Source: Sisyra terminalis
Lineage: Eukaryota > Arthropoda > Insecta > Neuroptera > Sisyridae
Length of the DNA stretch: 64,000 nt
Assembly: GCA_958496175.1 (NCBI GenBank)
Contig: OY292275.1
Span: forward strand, 36,037,701 to 36,101,700
Reading direction: 5' to 3'
Part shown: positions 1-12,033 of the stretch, piece by piece
Position numbering within the stretch: the stretch's first letter is position 1
Layout of the letters: each line of letters begins with the position of its first letter
Made by a program: the position numbers and the translations under genes
Notes under the pieces: model-generated
Seen by the model: only the letters and a program-made list of their open reading frames with translations
The model's database searches: none
Told to the model about the DNA's origin: nothing

Positions 1-2095
1 TATTTAATATCTCTTTTTTTATAAAAAAACGCACATCAGTAAAAAAAATGTATCTAACCATTTACCTATATAATAGAAAGTATATATTTTAAAAAGTTTC
101 AGTAGGATCAAGTATCGTTTTTATTTATTTTTACTTTGAAATGATTGTAGGCTTGATTATTTCTTAAGAGTTAAAAAAGCTTTTTATCATTTTTGCTGGT
201 AGGTTAAAATGGGAGAAATATATATCTTGATATTTTGCATTGAAATGCAGACATGAGTGTATAATGCCTTACTTTACTTAACTTTTGGTTCGTGTAAAAC
301 TAAAAGAACATATTGCTTATTCAAGTAAATATTTGAAAATAAAATGTTCAAATCATTTTTACGTATTTTACCAATATTTAATATTTGCTTAATCATTAAC
401 TCTATTGTTTCCCGTATGCTCTTTAAAAATACCATTTTTAGTAAAATACGCAAAGAATAGCTTTGACGTGTATGAGTATATTTTTTTCGGTTTTTAAAAT
501 GTTGTTGCTTTAATAAATGTTTTTGTGAGTTTTGTAAGATAAAACGTTATTTGAAAAATCAAATTCACAGAGTAAAGTTGAAGTTCACAAAGTCGATAAA
601 TCACTTTTATATTGGTGTTATGGTCGAAAACCTTGACAAATCAGACTGCACGGCAGCCCGAAGAGCTGAATAAAATTCCATATAATGCGTTATTCAATAA
701 GATATAATTAAAACGTGATGCAGAAATTTATTACTTCCGTGGCCGTCGTTTAAATAGAAGAAAATTGTTAAACACAAAATAATTTTGTATTTAATTATTG
801 ACCTTTTGAACTGAATTGTAAGACGTTTAAGGTTCAATAATTTACGGAACAATTAATGATCATTCTCACGATCTTCAGACGTTTTCAACATTTAATTTCT
901 CTTTAATAATCGGGAATTATAAGAATATTTTTACCTTATAAATGGATAAATGAAATTTGCAATTATCATTTAGTAAGAAGTGAAATAAGAAAATAATTGT
1001 GGAAACATGCGTTGAAAATTTGGAGCAGTTCCTATAAAAACTCACATCTGAGCATTTATCATTTTGCTTTTTCTTTTCTTCTGCTTTCATAATAATAAAT
1101 AAAACAAATTATTTTTCCCCCATAATATAAATGAGCATCTTAGCAGCTAGTTAAACAATCCAAGGGCTCAATGAAAGAAGAAATAGAAATTCTTCCGATA
1201 CCATAAATACATATTTTGTACTGGTTGTCTGGTTAAGCACAAGTAAAAGAAACCTTCAATAAGAAATTTTCAATCAAAACGTACAAAGACATGTTACCCT
1301 ACAAAATATCTTCTCTATTTTTCCTTAAGGATGTTATGAAGATACAATCGGAGACAAAAGTACACAAAAATAACAATTCGTGAATAATTACGTCGTATAT
1401 GAGATACCATGAGATGAATAAATATTTTGATACTTAAAAAACTGTATAGTTTAAAAAAAAATCGGAAATTTCACTAAAAATTTTAAATAAAAGAAGAAAA
1501 AACAAAAAATATAGAAAAATTGTAACAAACTTTTGGGATTGAATACGCCTTGATTTATGAATGTAGGCTTCTTTAATATGATTAAATTATAAATAAAATA
1601 TCTAATTAGCATATTTTTAAAGCAATTATAATTAATAAATAAAAATTAAATTAATAATTCAACAGTATATATAATAATGAAAACATGATAATGTTTTGGT
1701 AATGATTATGATGATCATGATTATGATAAACATGATAATGATTATACGGATTATACTATCGAATACACAGGTTGACAGCGTTGTAACTTTAGTATACCTC
1801 TCTCTCATGATGTGAGTGAGCATGCGGGATATGTACAACATTAAGAAAAATTAATTATTTGACATATTTCATCCTTTTCCGCTGTATACTGTGAACTCAT
1901 GAGTATGACAAAGATAAATTATGCGTTTTATTTTTATAGTAAACAAACAACGACTTTCGTAAGAGTTCCACAAGAAAAAAAGTTTAGAAAACTTTGCTCA
2001 TTTGTAACTTTATTGCTTATATGCCTTTTGTTTATGCCGCATTGAATAAACTCATAACATACATAAATCATTAAAAGTATAATCAAATGTAGATA
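1..2095. other. AT-rich stretch, no gene seen
   Basis: No coding, RNA or transposon signal was recognised on either strand. The only local structure is an imperfect GAT/AAT-type simple repeat at about 1675-1750 (tandem variants of ATGAT and GATAATGATTATG), which produces a short low-complexity minus-strand ORF with no protein character. Confidence 0.6.
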
Positions 2096-2099
2096 TTTT

Positions 2100-2565
2100 A
2101 ATTTTAAGGCTGAAGCCAGAACTCGGAGCTATGGAATCAAAAGATTCCGGAGAAATCCGAGCTAAATGTTTTTTTTTTATATCTACAGCTGGAAGAAGAT
2201 ATTTCGTTTTAGAAGGACTATTGTTCCGCACCTCGCTGTTTCTAGTTTGAATTGGTGAAGCTTGCTTCTGGGATAAATTTCAGCAGAAGAATGATTACGG
2301 ATATTTTCCAGCTCATGTTCAGGTGCTCGTCTCTCTCCTGTAAACCCATTCCTTGATGGTATTTTGCATTGCCGATTTTGTAACTCCAAGTACAAGCTGT
2401 GGGTTTGTGAAGAGTGATGGAGATCCTTGTCGAGCATTTTCATAGCCTTTGATGTCCCTTATGGGCTGGCATTCATCCCAAATTTACCTTGTTGTTGGTA
2501 GTCAGACTTGTGAGGGTTTATGTTTACCCTCCCAGGTCAGTTTAGAGCTGATTTGTGGTTTTGCC
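2100..2565 (-). pseudogene. Non-LTR retrotransposon ORF2 remnant (RNase H end and C-terminus)
   Basis: Decayed 3' part of the ORF2 polyprotein of an RNase H-bearing non-LTR retrotransposon. Read on the minus strand, about 2558-2532 gives PQISSKLTW, and 2490-2461 gives KVNLG-stop-MPAH, matching the RNase H segment that normally reads V-L-WVPGH; the tryptophan codon has become TGA. About 2408-2325 then reads PQLVLGVTKSAMQ... and ...IKEWVYRRETS, the post-RNase H motif of these elements. Frames shift between blocks and stops are present, so it is dead. The central block (PQISSK-TW) recurs in the 14.7-15.1 kb remnant, indicating the same family. The 86-codon minus-strand ORF at 2183-2443 lies in the wrong frame for these motifs and is a by-product. 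Clade (I, R1, LOA or Jockey-like) cannot be decided. Confidence 0.7.
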
Positions 2566-2599
2566 AATGCCTTTTATCGTTGTATACATAGTTAATACT

Positions 2600-4990
2600 A
2601 TTAAGTGTAATGGTATGATCACAGCTAATCCCCTAATTAATTGATATTTCATGTCCCAATTTGAAAAAAATCTCACTTACAGGTACTATATTACATACTG
2701 TAATATAATATGTATAAATAAAATATAAATATATTACTTGAAACAATTGACATGGAGATATTCGCATACAAAATTTTGCAAGTATCAAAATATCTTATTT
2801 TGAACTCTTTTCTGTTTTACTTAATCAATGGGTATCATGGGTATTTTATTTTGAAATCACGTAAAGAATTAAAAGCTTTTTTAAAATCTTTCTCTTATAT
2901 AAGATTTATATTGTATTCATCGCTAAATCACTTAATAAAGTGATAATAATAATACATTTTTGGGCCAAAAGATTACATTTGGGAACACAACGGCTGTTTG
3001 TTTAAGGAAACGATCCTATTTAACTTTTAGTAGTTTGCGGGTGGTCTGAGTCAATCTATGTAAAAACAATATAAAGCTTAAAAAAGGTACACAAAATGAA
3101 ATCGTTTACACAGGTAAAATAATTTTGTGTGACCATAAAAAAAATAAATTTAAAACCAATTTATAAATACGTAAGGGAAACGCAAACTTGTTCTTCCTTC
3201 TTTTTTTTCATTTCTTTAATCCACTTGGATTTTTTCACAAAGGATTCCGAAATGTTGACAAAAATTCGGCGATTTTATCAATGGTCACTGTAAATCATTT
3301 ATTTAAATTTTGAATTCCTCTTTTTTGCAATATATGCAATATATTTTCTTTGTTTACTTATATGGAAAAAAATGTAGTAGTATAAAGTTTATAAGGTCAT
3401 AAAGTGATTAAAAGACATATTTATTGTCATATGCATTTCCTTCACTTTTCCGTTAAGTCTGATGGATTCTTCATATATGTAATTGATTTGAGGTTTCCTT
3501 AATAACTAGTTAAGTTTTTTTTGTAACTATTGGCCTAGTGAACTTCCAGTTCATGCATGGGCATTCATTGCAACTGGTAACTGTATCAAAGGGTTATCAA
3601 ATATTGCGTATTTTTATCATTTCCTACAAAAATGCACATTTTTTTGCAAAAAATAAAGAAATAACGGAGATTATATCACTTTAAGCTGTTATGTTTGATT
3701 AAAGCTAAGATAGGTAACTATATAATTACTTTTTTACAATTTAACTCTGCTTTATTTTATATAATTTCTTTAGATGTTCCGTTCTTTGCAGAACAGAACT
3801 GTTAAATTAAAAAAATAATGTAACTAAACATTGTTTTTTAAATTTAAAATCTTAATATTGCATACATTAAAAACGTACGCATGATGTACCTACTTCTTAT
3901 TTATTTGCAACAGTGTCAATTCTATATATATGTTAAGAATATGTCAAACTAACATATAAATTTATACTTCATATTTATTACTTTTTAAAATTTCATTATT
4001 GTTCATTGAAATTCTTTGTTACAAAGATTTTGGTTGTATTAAAAGCTTGCAATGAAATTAAATCTCAACATAAAATTCTTATCTTTTCTTTTTTAAATCA
4101 AGTCTTTCATTCTTTGAAACTTCATAAAGTTCTCTCATGTTGCACGGTTAATATGTATTATTGTGATGAAGAAATGCATATAATGTCTAAGAGAACAAAA
4201 GAAATGCATAAACAGAAGAAAAATTTAGCAGATGATGAATGATCACGTTTTGTTGCACCCCCTACGCCATCTTCACTAGGGGGGACAACAACACCCACAC
4301 ATTGAAAACACATGCACCATCGATACAACAATATTACGTATTCTCATATGTGAAGAACATTTCCGGCATATTATTATTATGAACATAATTGCAATTATTT
4401 GATATAGGCACAATATTTTATAATACCTACGAGTGAATTACAAATGGAATGTAACTTAGACAAGGTTAAGGGCAGTTTTAATGCCTCTTATTCTTATTCA
4501 ATTAAAATATGCCAACGCGCACCAAAACTATTCAAAATGCTTGTTAAAATAGTTTTTCCTAGTTACTCAGTGAATATATATATTTATTAACGTTTCATGT
4601 TTTTATTGATATTTTACTCTTACTCATAAAAATGAATAATTTAGCACAAAGTTTATGCAAAACAGACGTTTAACTATAAAAACAAAGTTAGAAGCAAAAT
4701 TATTGTTAGTATATAATACATATGCTCTATACACGTTACCGGTGAAATAATCGGGAAACGTCTCAATTTCAATATTGCTTTTAATTTAATTCGTGTTTAG
4801 ATCGGATCAAGAAGAAAATTTAACAACCAAAGAGAAAATTGTACGATATTAGCAAATAATTAACAAAAAACCCGTGAATTATATTTTAAAAAATGTAAAT
4901 AAAACATTTCCTGATCTTGCCTTGAGCTTTTAAAGAGCAAACTAGTTTAGCCGGGAATAACTAGGTACTAAAAACACTTTTTTATATCAT
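2600..4990. other. AT-rich stretch, no gene seen
   Basis: No supportable feature. Two ORFs of 63 and 78 codons (2752-2943, 4006-4242) are low-complexity and show no motif or codon structure. A small GC-richer patch at about 4245-4330 has C and G runs but no recognisable repeat partner. Confidence 0.55.
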
Positions 4991-4995
4991 TATCA

Positions 4996-5150
4996 TTTAC
5001 CGGCGTTTCATAACTACCATGGTCTTTAGTGACTCTAGGGTAAATAAAAATCCGTAAATCGAGAAAAGCTAAAAATTTGCTTGATACGAAATTCGAAGCC
5101 AACACCTATCATTTTTAGAGCGATCACGTTGACCACTCAGCCACCAGTAT
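4996..5150 (-). repeat. tRNA-derived SINE, copy a
   Basis: On the minus strand it starts with GGTGGCTGAGTGGTCAACG, an A-box like the D-arm of serine/leucine-type tRNAs, followed about 50 bases on by a decayed B-box region (TTCGAATTTCG). The body then reads TCGATTTACGGATTTTTATT-like sequence and ends in TAGAGTCACTAAAGACC and a GGTAAATGA tail. The same order of blocks occurs at 9.9, 54.6 and 63.5 kb, and the 3' half at 61.8 kb. It is too diverged, and lacks the acceptor-stem pairing, to be a working tRNA gene. Confidence 0.8.
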
Positions 5151-5154
5151 GCTA

Positions 5155-8100
5155 AAAACGCTTTGTAGAAGTAAAAATAAAACTTGTTGATTTCGGGACA
5201 ATTAATTATTCAGGCCAAATTTTAAAATTCTATTGTATAATTTATATATTGTTATATAAAAATATAAATTTCTATGTTTAACAACCAATACATCTTAATG
5301 TTTCTAACTTAGTCGTCTTTATGATACAAATTAGGTACATCAAAAAAGAGAAATAAAAATTGTTGTTTTCCAAATGACAAAAAAAAGTTAGTCAATTGGA
5401 GGAAAAATATTCCTATGCGATATGAGCAATCATTTTTTCAAGAAATAAAACAACAATTACCATTTTATCTTGTGATTAAAACAATACCAGTAATGATGAA
5501 TAAAGATTACGACTAAACCAAAAATAAGAACGCATAAAACCGAATTTGGAGACCTAAAATTCCATTCCAAAAACTATAAGTACATGTTAATAAAAAATAA
5601 CAAAACAAAGTAATTCTTTTATTTCCGTAAAGAAAAAAAAATCTTTCTTTCAAAATTATGATGAAATTTTCCAAGCCCATTTGCAATAGCAAAAAAAATA
5701 TTTGAGTTAATTAGTGATTGTTTATTTCTATATGAATCATTCATTTCCAAACGGGTGAATAAACTACAAATACGCTCAGTAAGAGACTGAAGGCGTACAT
5801 ACCGTATTTTTTATCAATAATATCATTAATCATCATTCGTTCTGTACTTGTGTATTTTTTAATGTTAATTGCATTTAATTTTTACTATTTCAAAAGCATT
5901 TATCATTACTTAAAAATAAAATAAAATCAAGAAGCAATAGCTCTGCTCAAAACGGATTTAAATAAATCAATGTCTCAATCAAATCAACATAAAATTTACA
6001 CCGAATATATGAACATTTTTAAAATTAATTACTATTTCTGTAAAATATTAGTACATATTAGTTAAAATCACAAGGAAAAATGATTTTAGCGAAACAAATT
6101 GGCTCCATTTCTGTAGTTTATTTAAGACACTTGTCAAATATTTAATACGGTGTAATTATTATTGCTTTTCAATTTCGGCCCCCTCATATACATTTGTATT
6201 GTATTATATCTTCAATCGAGATATTACCATTTCAATGAATCTAATAAATGTGCACTGATTTATGAAACCACCTACTTCATTTGTAAAATTCTAGTCTTAT
6301 AAATTGTGGCGCTTAATCAAATATTTATGATTCATATAACATCGTTAATAATAAATTCAATTATTAATATATTTTTATCAACATTGAAACTAAAGAAGGT
6401 TTAACGGAGATTCAAGATATTGCAATCGAACGGACTAGCACTCAAATACCGATATTTATTTGGATAAGTTCTCGATTTGTATATATGTGCAAGATATATA
6501 AATAATTAATTTACAATAGGCTTAACTTCAATTCTGTTATTTAATCTGGTGAAAATATTTACCATTATGGAACCGTAAGTAATTCGAATTCCATTTTAAT
6601 CTTGAACGATCATTTAATTCCAGTGGCGACTTAAAAATATAAAGAATACATAATATTATGCGTCGATATATATCAAAGATTACCTCATTTTCAATTGGAT
6701 GGTTTAAAAAGTAACACTCATTTGATCTTAATCAGTAATATATGAAACTAGATTTTAACATGGTATTTTTCTATAGGTAAAATTTTTAACTGGAACTTTC
6801 ATTTATATTTCATTGAAAAAGATTTACATAAAAATAAAGCACTTATCAAACAAGCACTAATTTTACTTTCTATATCTAACTTTTAAAAAATATAGATTTT
6901 TTTATTGGAATCAATGAAAGTAATATAACATATAAATTATTTAATGCAGAAATGGAATGACATGCATTTTTATAAAAAGAATATAATAAAACAACATTAA
7001 TTTTAAGATTAAAAATCGTATCAAAATTAGTAATCGTTTGTCCTGACTGACTGACTGGGGGTCAAAGTATTACAAAGTTTTGCGACCTAACCGCTCGTAA
7101 AAACGTAAAATTTAGAGGATGTATTACTTATCCTATGATAAAGGTATCCGATCAAATCCCTCACCTGAAAAAGAGTGGCAAAGTTTGTATGAAATGACGT
7201 GTGGCCGAAATAACAAGCAAAATTATAAATTTGATAATCGAAGTGTTGTTAAAACGAAACATTAAATGCAGTTTTTAAATTATTAAGGTTACACTCATGT
7301 TAAAAACGACAAAATATCATGCTTTTTTTTGTTTTGGCCCTTGCAGAAAATTCAATTTTCTATTTTTTTTTTGGATAGCATTCAGGTTTATATTCATAGA
7401 AAAGTAAATTCCAACCTTTTTTGATTTCAAAAAAAATATGAGATTTCCAGAATGTTAGCAAAATACTGAGTCTGATTGTTACCTGCAATATGGAGTCGCT
7501 AATATCTTTAGTGATTTTCGAGGAAATTTTTCAAAAAATTTATAGTATATACTTGAATGTATAAATAAAATATCCTCTAAGTTTCAATAAATTCTATTCA
7601 TTTTGATACCATAGAAAATTCCTAAAAATCATTGAGAAAACGCTATCCTAATTCAATTTCCACTTTTAATAAGCTATACACTAAATAAGACGAAATTTCC
7701 CTTATCGTTGATTTATATCGGACCACGATTAGTACATTTTACACTCTTTTTTAAACACTTGTGGTCACCACCCGGTTCCACAGCAGTCCGATTTTAGAAA
7801 GCAAAGCATTTTATTGAACTTTTGATTTTTTTCCATAGATATAAAATGAAAGTGAAGTAGTGCGTTTTCATAAAATATAAGCTGTCAATATAGAAAAGTA
7901 CAACCATTGATGTTCAAAATAGAACACTAATACTTATTAGTGTTTTAAATTCCAAAAATTAAATTACATTAGACACTAACTGTGACATGCAATGCTAAGT
8001 TATTCAAATTGTTCCATTTTAGGTAATATTAGTTATAAAAATAATAATTGAATAATGCTTGTACACATTTACACTATATGAGTTAACAAAAGAAAGTGAA

Positions 8101-9140
8101 AAGCCATGTTTTCCGTTTGGAAATAGAAGTTCTGTTATATTATATCACAACACTTAATGCGTTTTAAACTGTATAAAGAGGCATGTTTAAAGTTTCGCTA
8201 ATAAAAATGACCATATGGGCGTTTGCTCTAAAAGCATCAATATGTCGAGACAATACCCACTTGAAAAAGCATGTAATGTTGTCCATAGTTGTTGCTTGTC
8301 TGGTGCAATGGTGTTTTGTTGTTCCTTGTTCTTGTCGCTAAAATATTACAACACAAAGTATTTGTACAGTCCTCCTAGTCTTCGTCTCTTACATTTTCTT
8401 ATATTATGCATCAATACAACAATAATTATTGCACAGACACGTAATAATTTTGGAACGATTCCTGTTTTAGATATCGATTGTGACCTGAACCTATTTGTAA
8501 CACCCATAATACCCTCTTCTTTTTATTTCCGTTAAATGGCATGCAAAATGCTCTTATATATATAAACGTGCATATAAACTTGAAAATTTCCTTCATGCTA
8601 AAGCGTATGGTCGGTTTGCTAAGATATTTTACTGTATATCGTATAAACCACCTACTGAAGATAAATATTTCAAAAAAGGCGTCGAAACAAGAGAAAAAAT
8701 ATCATAAATATTAAACATAGTAGGCCCTTTATCACAATTATTTAGTACTCTAATGTAATTTTGTTTATTTATTATTCTTTCAATATAAAATATAACAAAA
8801 TAATAATTTTTAATTTTATAGTGTATTATTCGCCAATTTGACAACGCAATTTTAACATGACAGATTTTAAATTTTATTAAAAATTGCATTTCTACTTATT
8901 TTTCATATTATATGAGCATACTTAAATGTGCACTAAAAAGAAGTTTCCAATGACCAAGATGTTTAAATACATACTTATATGATGAATCAAAATTAAATCA
9001 CTAAGTACATGTAATATATATCAATTTAGGAAATAATTGATTGAATAAAATGAAAGTATTTGCATGCATCAAACCTCTATGATTTGTTTTAAATTACCCG
9101 AGTAAATGATATGTAATTGTACAAAAATAATCATTATATT
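5155..9140. other. AT-rich stretch, no gene seen
   Basis: No supported gene. A 106-codon plus-strand ORF at 8215-8535 is cysteine/serine/leucine-rich but has no recognisable motif, no similarity I know, and sits in sequence of unchanged composition, so it is treated as chance. A 10-bp-arm palindrome (AACACTAATA / TATTAGTGTT) lies at 7923-7944. Confidence 0.5.
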
Positions 9141-9142
9141 CA

Positions 9143-9238
9143 AGTCTTGTCTAAACAAATATAGTGATAGTATAGTAAGGGTGGTGTCGTGGCGATGCTT
9201 CGTCTGATTGATCAGACATACCTCCTCTAGACAAGACT
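9143..9238. repeat. Short inverted repeat flanking a GC-richer 74-bp core
   Basis: AGTCTTGTCTA at 9143-9153 is matched exactly in inverse orientation by TAGACAAGACT at 9228-9238. The interior (GGTGTCGTGGCGATGCTTCG) is clearly less AT-rich than its surroundings. It could be a very small MITE or just a hairpin; no target duplication is obvious. Confidence 0.4.
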
Positions 9239-9304
9239 AATATCATGTTAGCGGTAACTATGACATTTATCTATCATAATAGATGCATTTTATAGTAAAA
9301 TAAT

Positions 9305-9345
9305 GAATACATCTGTCCGTCTGTCTGTCTATCCGTTTGTCTAGA
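9305..9345. repeat. GTCT-type microsatellite
   Basis: Imperfect tandem run of GTCT/GTCC tetramers (TCTGTCCGTCTGTCTGTCTA and variants). Simple-sequence repeat with no coding meaning. Confidence 0.8.
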
Positions 9346-9670
9346 AAAAGAGCATTGATTGACCATGAAGACGAAAGTGCTCAAAAGGACAAAACGACAA
9401 CCACACACATCAATAATGTGGCTATTTTATATGGAAAAGAGAAAAATGATCGTGATGTTGTTCTTGTTAAACGTATCATATAAATAGACAAGAATGCGTT
9501 TGCATCGTATGTTAGTATTGTAGCATTATAAATTATGTAAATTAAAAACATTACAATAGATGCAATAATAAATGCGTATGTATTCTGCCTTGTGAATATT
9601 ATGGATTGAGATAGATAATGCATTATGCAGGAGTACAGTCATTTATAAATGAGCTAGATAACTTACATGG

Positions 9671-9884
9671 ATGCATCTTTTTAAAAAAAAATTAAGAAAA
9701 AATATACATTTCTTGACCTTTAATAAAAATAGTTTGGCTACGCTTTATCAGCCGGTAGAACAAGCAGGGTGTAGAAAAGGTTTCAGCACACGAGACCATT
9801 TGCAAATGGTACATAGGTTGATTGAAAAATTGACGGAATATATTTTCCCTCTACACCTGACTTTCATCGATTCCAAAAAAAAAT
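9671..9884 (+). pseudogene. Non-LTR retrotransposon reverse transcriptase, 5' piece
   Basis: The translated product contains YQPVEQAGCRKGFSTRDHLQ and then QMVHRLIEKLTEY and PLHLTFIDSKK. This is the finger/palm segment of LINE reverse transcriptases, where the usual form is QPxEQAGFRKGxSTxDHLQ followed by IEK-xEY-xPL-LAFVDYEKAFDSV. The FVDYEKAFDS motif is broken exactly where the tRNA-derived SINE begins, and its second half (GFDSVEIRATF) resumes after the SINE, so one RT fragment has been split by a SINE insertion. The flanking endonuclease and the catalytic xADD block are absent, so the piece was truncated before or after that event. Reading frame is open but too short and incomplete to work. 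Confidence 0.75.
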
Positions 9885-9885
9885 T

Positions 9886-10048
9886 TTGGCTACTAATGGC
9901 CAAGTGGTTAAGGTGACCACATCAAAACTAGTAGGTGTTGGATTCGAATCTCGTATCGAGCAAATTTTTGATATGCTCGTATTACGGGTTTTTATTAACC
10001 CTATAATCGATAAAGACCTTAGTAGTTATAGAGCGATGGTAAAAATAA
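9886..10048 (+). repeat. tRNA-derived SINE, copy b (inserted in a LINE RT)
   Basis: Best-preserved SINE copy in the window. A-box TGGCCAAGTGGTTAAGG at about 9897, B-box GGATTCGAATC at about 9950, then ATCGAGCAAATTTTTGATAT, a TTACGGGTTTTTATTAACCC block, and a 3' end AAAGACCTTAGTAGTTATAG followed by GCGATGGTAAAAATAA. The A- and B-boxes are the internal RNA polymerase III promoter, and serine/leucine-type tRNA ancestry is inferred from GTGGCCGAGTGGTTAAGG-like sequence. Runs of A on both sides may be the remains of a target-site duplication. A tRNA gene is excluded because the acceptor and anticodon arms do not fold and the body continues for another 90 bases. Confidence 0.85.
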
Positions 10049-10049
10049 T

Positions 10050-10209
10050 AAAAAACGGTTTTGATTCTGTTGAAATCCGGGCAACTTTCGTAGCAATGTA
10101 CAAGATCCAAATCGACTCCAGATATTCCAAACTAATTCAAAATATATATGGAAAAGCTGCAATGCACGCGGAAGTGTCAGAAATAAGTATTATAGTTACT
10201 TTGAAGTAA
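10050..10209 (+). pseudogene. Non-LTR retrotransposon reverse transcriptase, 3' piece
   Basis: Continuation of the RT fragment interrupted by the SINE. The plus-strand translation gives NGFDSVEIRATFVAMYKIQI and then DSRYSKLIQNIYGKAAMHAE. LINE reverse transcriptases usually read KAFDSVExxAxxxAL.xxxIDxRYxKLIxNIYxxA here, so order, spacing and orientation fit the piece at 9671-9884 perfectly. It stops shortly after, where a TACTTTGAAGTAACTT-type repeat takes over. It is a fragment of what was probably a roughly 1000-codon endonuclease/reverse-transcriptase protein. Confidence 0.75.
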
Positions 10210-10335
10210 CTTAATTACTTTAAAGTATCTAAATTATTTTAAAATATCTAAATTACTGTATCTTGCTTCTTTTATTTTTTGGTAAAATAACTAGTATTAT
10301 AGATACTTTATTGTAAAATTTCAGATACTCGATGA
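10187..10335. repeat. TACTTTAAAGTA-type interspersed repeat, copy 1
   Basis: Contains TAGTTACTTTGAAGTAACTT, ACTTTAAAGTATCTAAATTA, ACTGTATCTTGCTTCTTTTA and a following TTTTTTGG-AAA-TA-CTAGTAT block. The same blocks in the same order occur at 30147-30245. Such short alternating GTAACTT/AGTATCT repeats are typical of subterminal regions of hAT-like non-autonomous elements; that assignment is inference, since no terminal repeats were identified here. Confidence 0.6.
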
Positions 10336-10402
10336 TAACAGATTAATAAAATACTCAGAGAACTAGGATCGAAAATAATCAGTTAAAACTTTATTTTTAC
10401 AT

Positions 10403-10439
10403 GCGACATTTCGGCTCCTTTATTAAGCCTTCCTCAGGC
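10403..10439 (-). other. Hammerhead-like CTGANGA / GAAA motif
   Basis: The minus strand reads CTGAGGA, then a stem (AGGCT ... AGCC) enclosing TAATAAAGG, then GAAATGTCGC. This matches the order CUGANGA, helix II, GAAA of the hammerhead core. Motifs of this layout are known at the ends of Penelope-like retroelements. Position 17 and helix III are not convincingly intact, so it is probably inactive. Similar motifs occur at 19.77, 20.65, 26.68, 45.01 and 62.82 kb. Confidence 0.45.
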
Positions 10440-10449
10440 GTTCATAAAA

Positions 10450-11205
10450 AATCGTTTTAACTTTGTTAATAATTATCATTGTCATAATTCATTTTTATAG
10501 ACCCGGTACAGTTGGTAAAATCAATAATAAAACTTCCAAGATGCATAAAAATTTCAATAAAAAATAAATAATATTTGTATATTTTGTTGTATTGTTTATA
10601 TTGTTTTTTTTTAATTAGGTCTTATATTTATTTTTGGTTGATTTTATGCATTTTTGTGTTGACAGACTATATTATTTATTATTTATTGGCCCCTTTTATT
10701 TATTCATATTGGTTTATAGTTGGAAATTATTATTTTTTGTTTTGTTTAGTTCTTTAATGTTTAATATACCTATACCGTCGGTATCTATCATATATCCATG
10801 GGTATTTAAATATGAAGAGTAACTATAAGTATCATACGGTTTGCCTTTAACATGGACACGGAAAAAAGTTGATCTGTTTTAAGAGCTCTGGAAACTGTTA
10901 AAAGTTATGAACCCCTGGTTTTTTCGATATGAACGTAATGTTAGATATAAGGACATAACTTTCATACTGAATGTCTACAAAATACTTGTAAAAGCTAGAA
11001 TGACTAGTTTTTTCAAAATATATAAAAACCCAAAACTTTTTTTTTAAATCGATTCTGTAAATAGTTCCTGAAACAATTATTTAAAATAATACTAAGCTTA
11101 TCGTCTTTCAGAAGTTCCACTGTTTAAAAATACAATCTTTGTAAGGATATCGTCGATATTAAACAATAAATAATATTTTTATGCATTATTTTTTTTCTAT
11201 TATAT
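10450..11205. other. AT-rich stretch, no gene seen
   Basis: Two overlapping plus-strand ORFs of 60-62 codons at 10575-10822 are T-rich and hydrophobic only because of base composition. No other feature is supported. Confidence 0.5.
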
Positions 11206-11211
11206 ACGCCA

Positions 11212-12033
11212 ACTCTAACCTCTGAATAAGAACAATAGCCTGGATCAAAAAAATCACTCTTTTTTCTAAAAAACGTTAGATACATCAAAAATATTATTCA
11301 GGGTGACAAAAACATATTGTGAACTTTTCAGCCTTTAATATTGATACCAACAGGTCTTTCATCGCAATTTTTAGTTTTTCAATCCAAAGTGCATTTCTTT
11401 TTAAGAAACTTTCAAACCATCATTCCGAAAGAATTAAACAGCATATATTCTTAAAGAAAATTAAATATTCTACAAAAGATATCGGATATTAAATTTTCGT
11501 CAGACCAACTGCAATTGCCTTATAATCTAGCCTTAAATATTGATCTGTTTTTACGATTTGATTATTTAAATTTGAAATTTTGTTACTTATAAACAAATTG
11601 ATATTCAGAGCAAAATTTTTGTTTATTCTTGAAGGATATCAAACGTCCTATAAAAAGATCTCTCAAAGTTATTCAAGGTTAAAGTTGAATAATTAACCTT
11701 AAATAACTTTGAGAGAAACAATCAATTATCAACAAACGATAAGAGACCTTTTTTGTAGAACATTTGATTTCCTTCAAGAATATATAACAATTTTACTCTG
11801 AATATCAAATTGTTCATAAGCTACAAAATCCCAAAGTTAAACAGTAAAATTGTAAAAACAGATCAATATTCAAACATCGATTATAAATAGACATCTTTTA
11901 AATTTCAATATTAAAGACTCAAAATTATAGAATATTTTTTTTTATCATCTTGAATCATATTTTTATAAACCTATCGTTTTTAAAAATATAGTCGATTTTT
12001 CTTTACTCAGACTATTTTTTATATTTTCGGAGA
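11212..12033. repeat. Long imperfect inverted repeat (foldback) centred on 11688
   Basis: The centre is a near-perfect palindrome: TCTCTCAAAGTTATTCAAGG at 11659 onward pairs with 11693-11716 with one mismatch over 24 bases. Outward, the arms continue to match at lower identity: GATATTCAGAGCAAAATTTT against 11793-11815, ATATTGATCTGTTTTTACGA against 11857-11877, CCTTTAATATTGATA near 11331 against 11908-11925, and CCAACTCTAACCTCTGAATA against 12022-12043. The left arm carries about 130 extra bases (about 11350-11500). A third, directly oriented relative with CGCCAACT and CCTTTAATATTGATAC lies at 12232-12410. It may be an old foldback transposon; no coding remains are present. Confidence 0.65.

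Noticed and set aside
8215..8535. 106-codon ORF as a possible gene
   Set aside because: No motif, no splice context, and base composition identical to surrounding non-coding DNA.
9890..9965. tRNA gene on the plus strand (A-box and B-box present)
   Set aside because: Acceptor and anticodon arms do not pair, and the same sequence with its 90-base 3' body recurs at four other sites, so it is a SINE head.
9886..10209. 107-codon ORF as a single protein
   Set aside because: Its first half is the SINE read through and its second half is a LINE RT fragment; the ORF is an accident of their junction.
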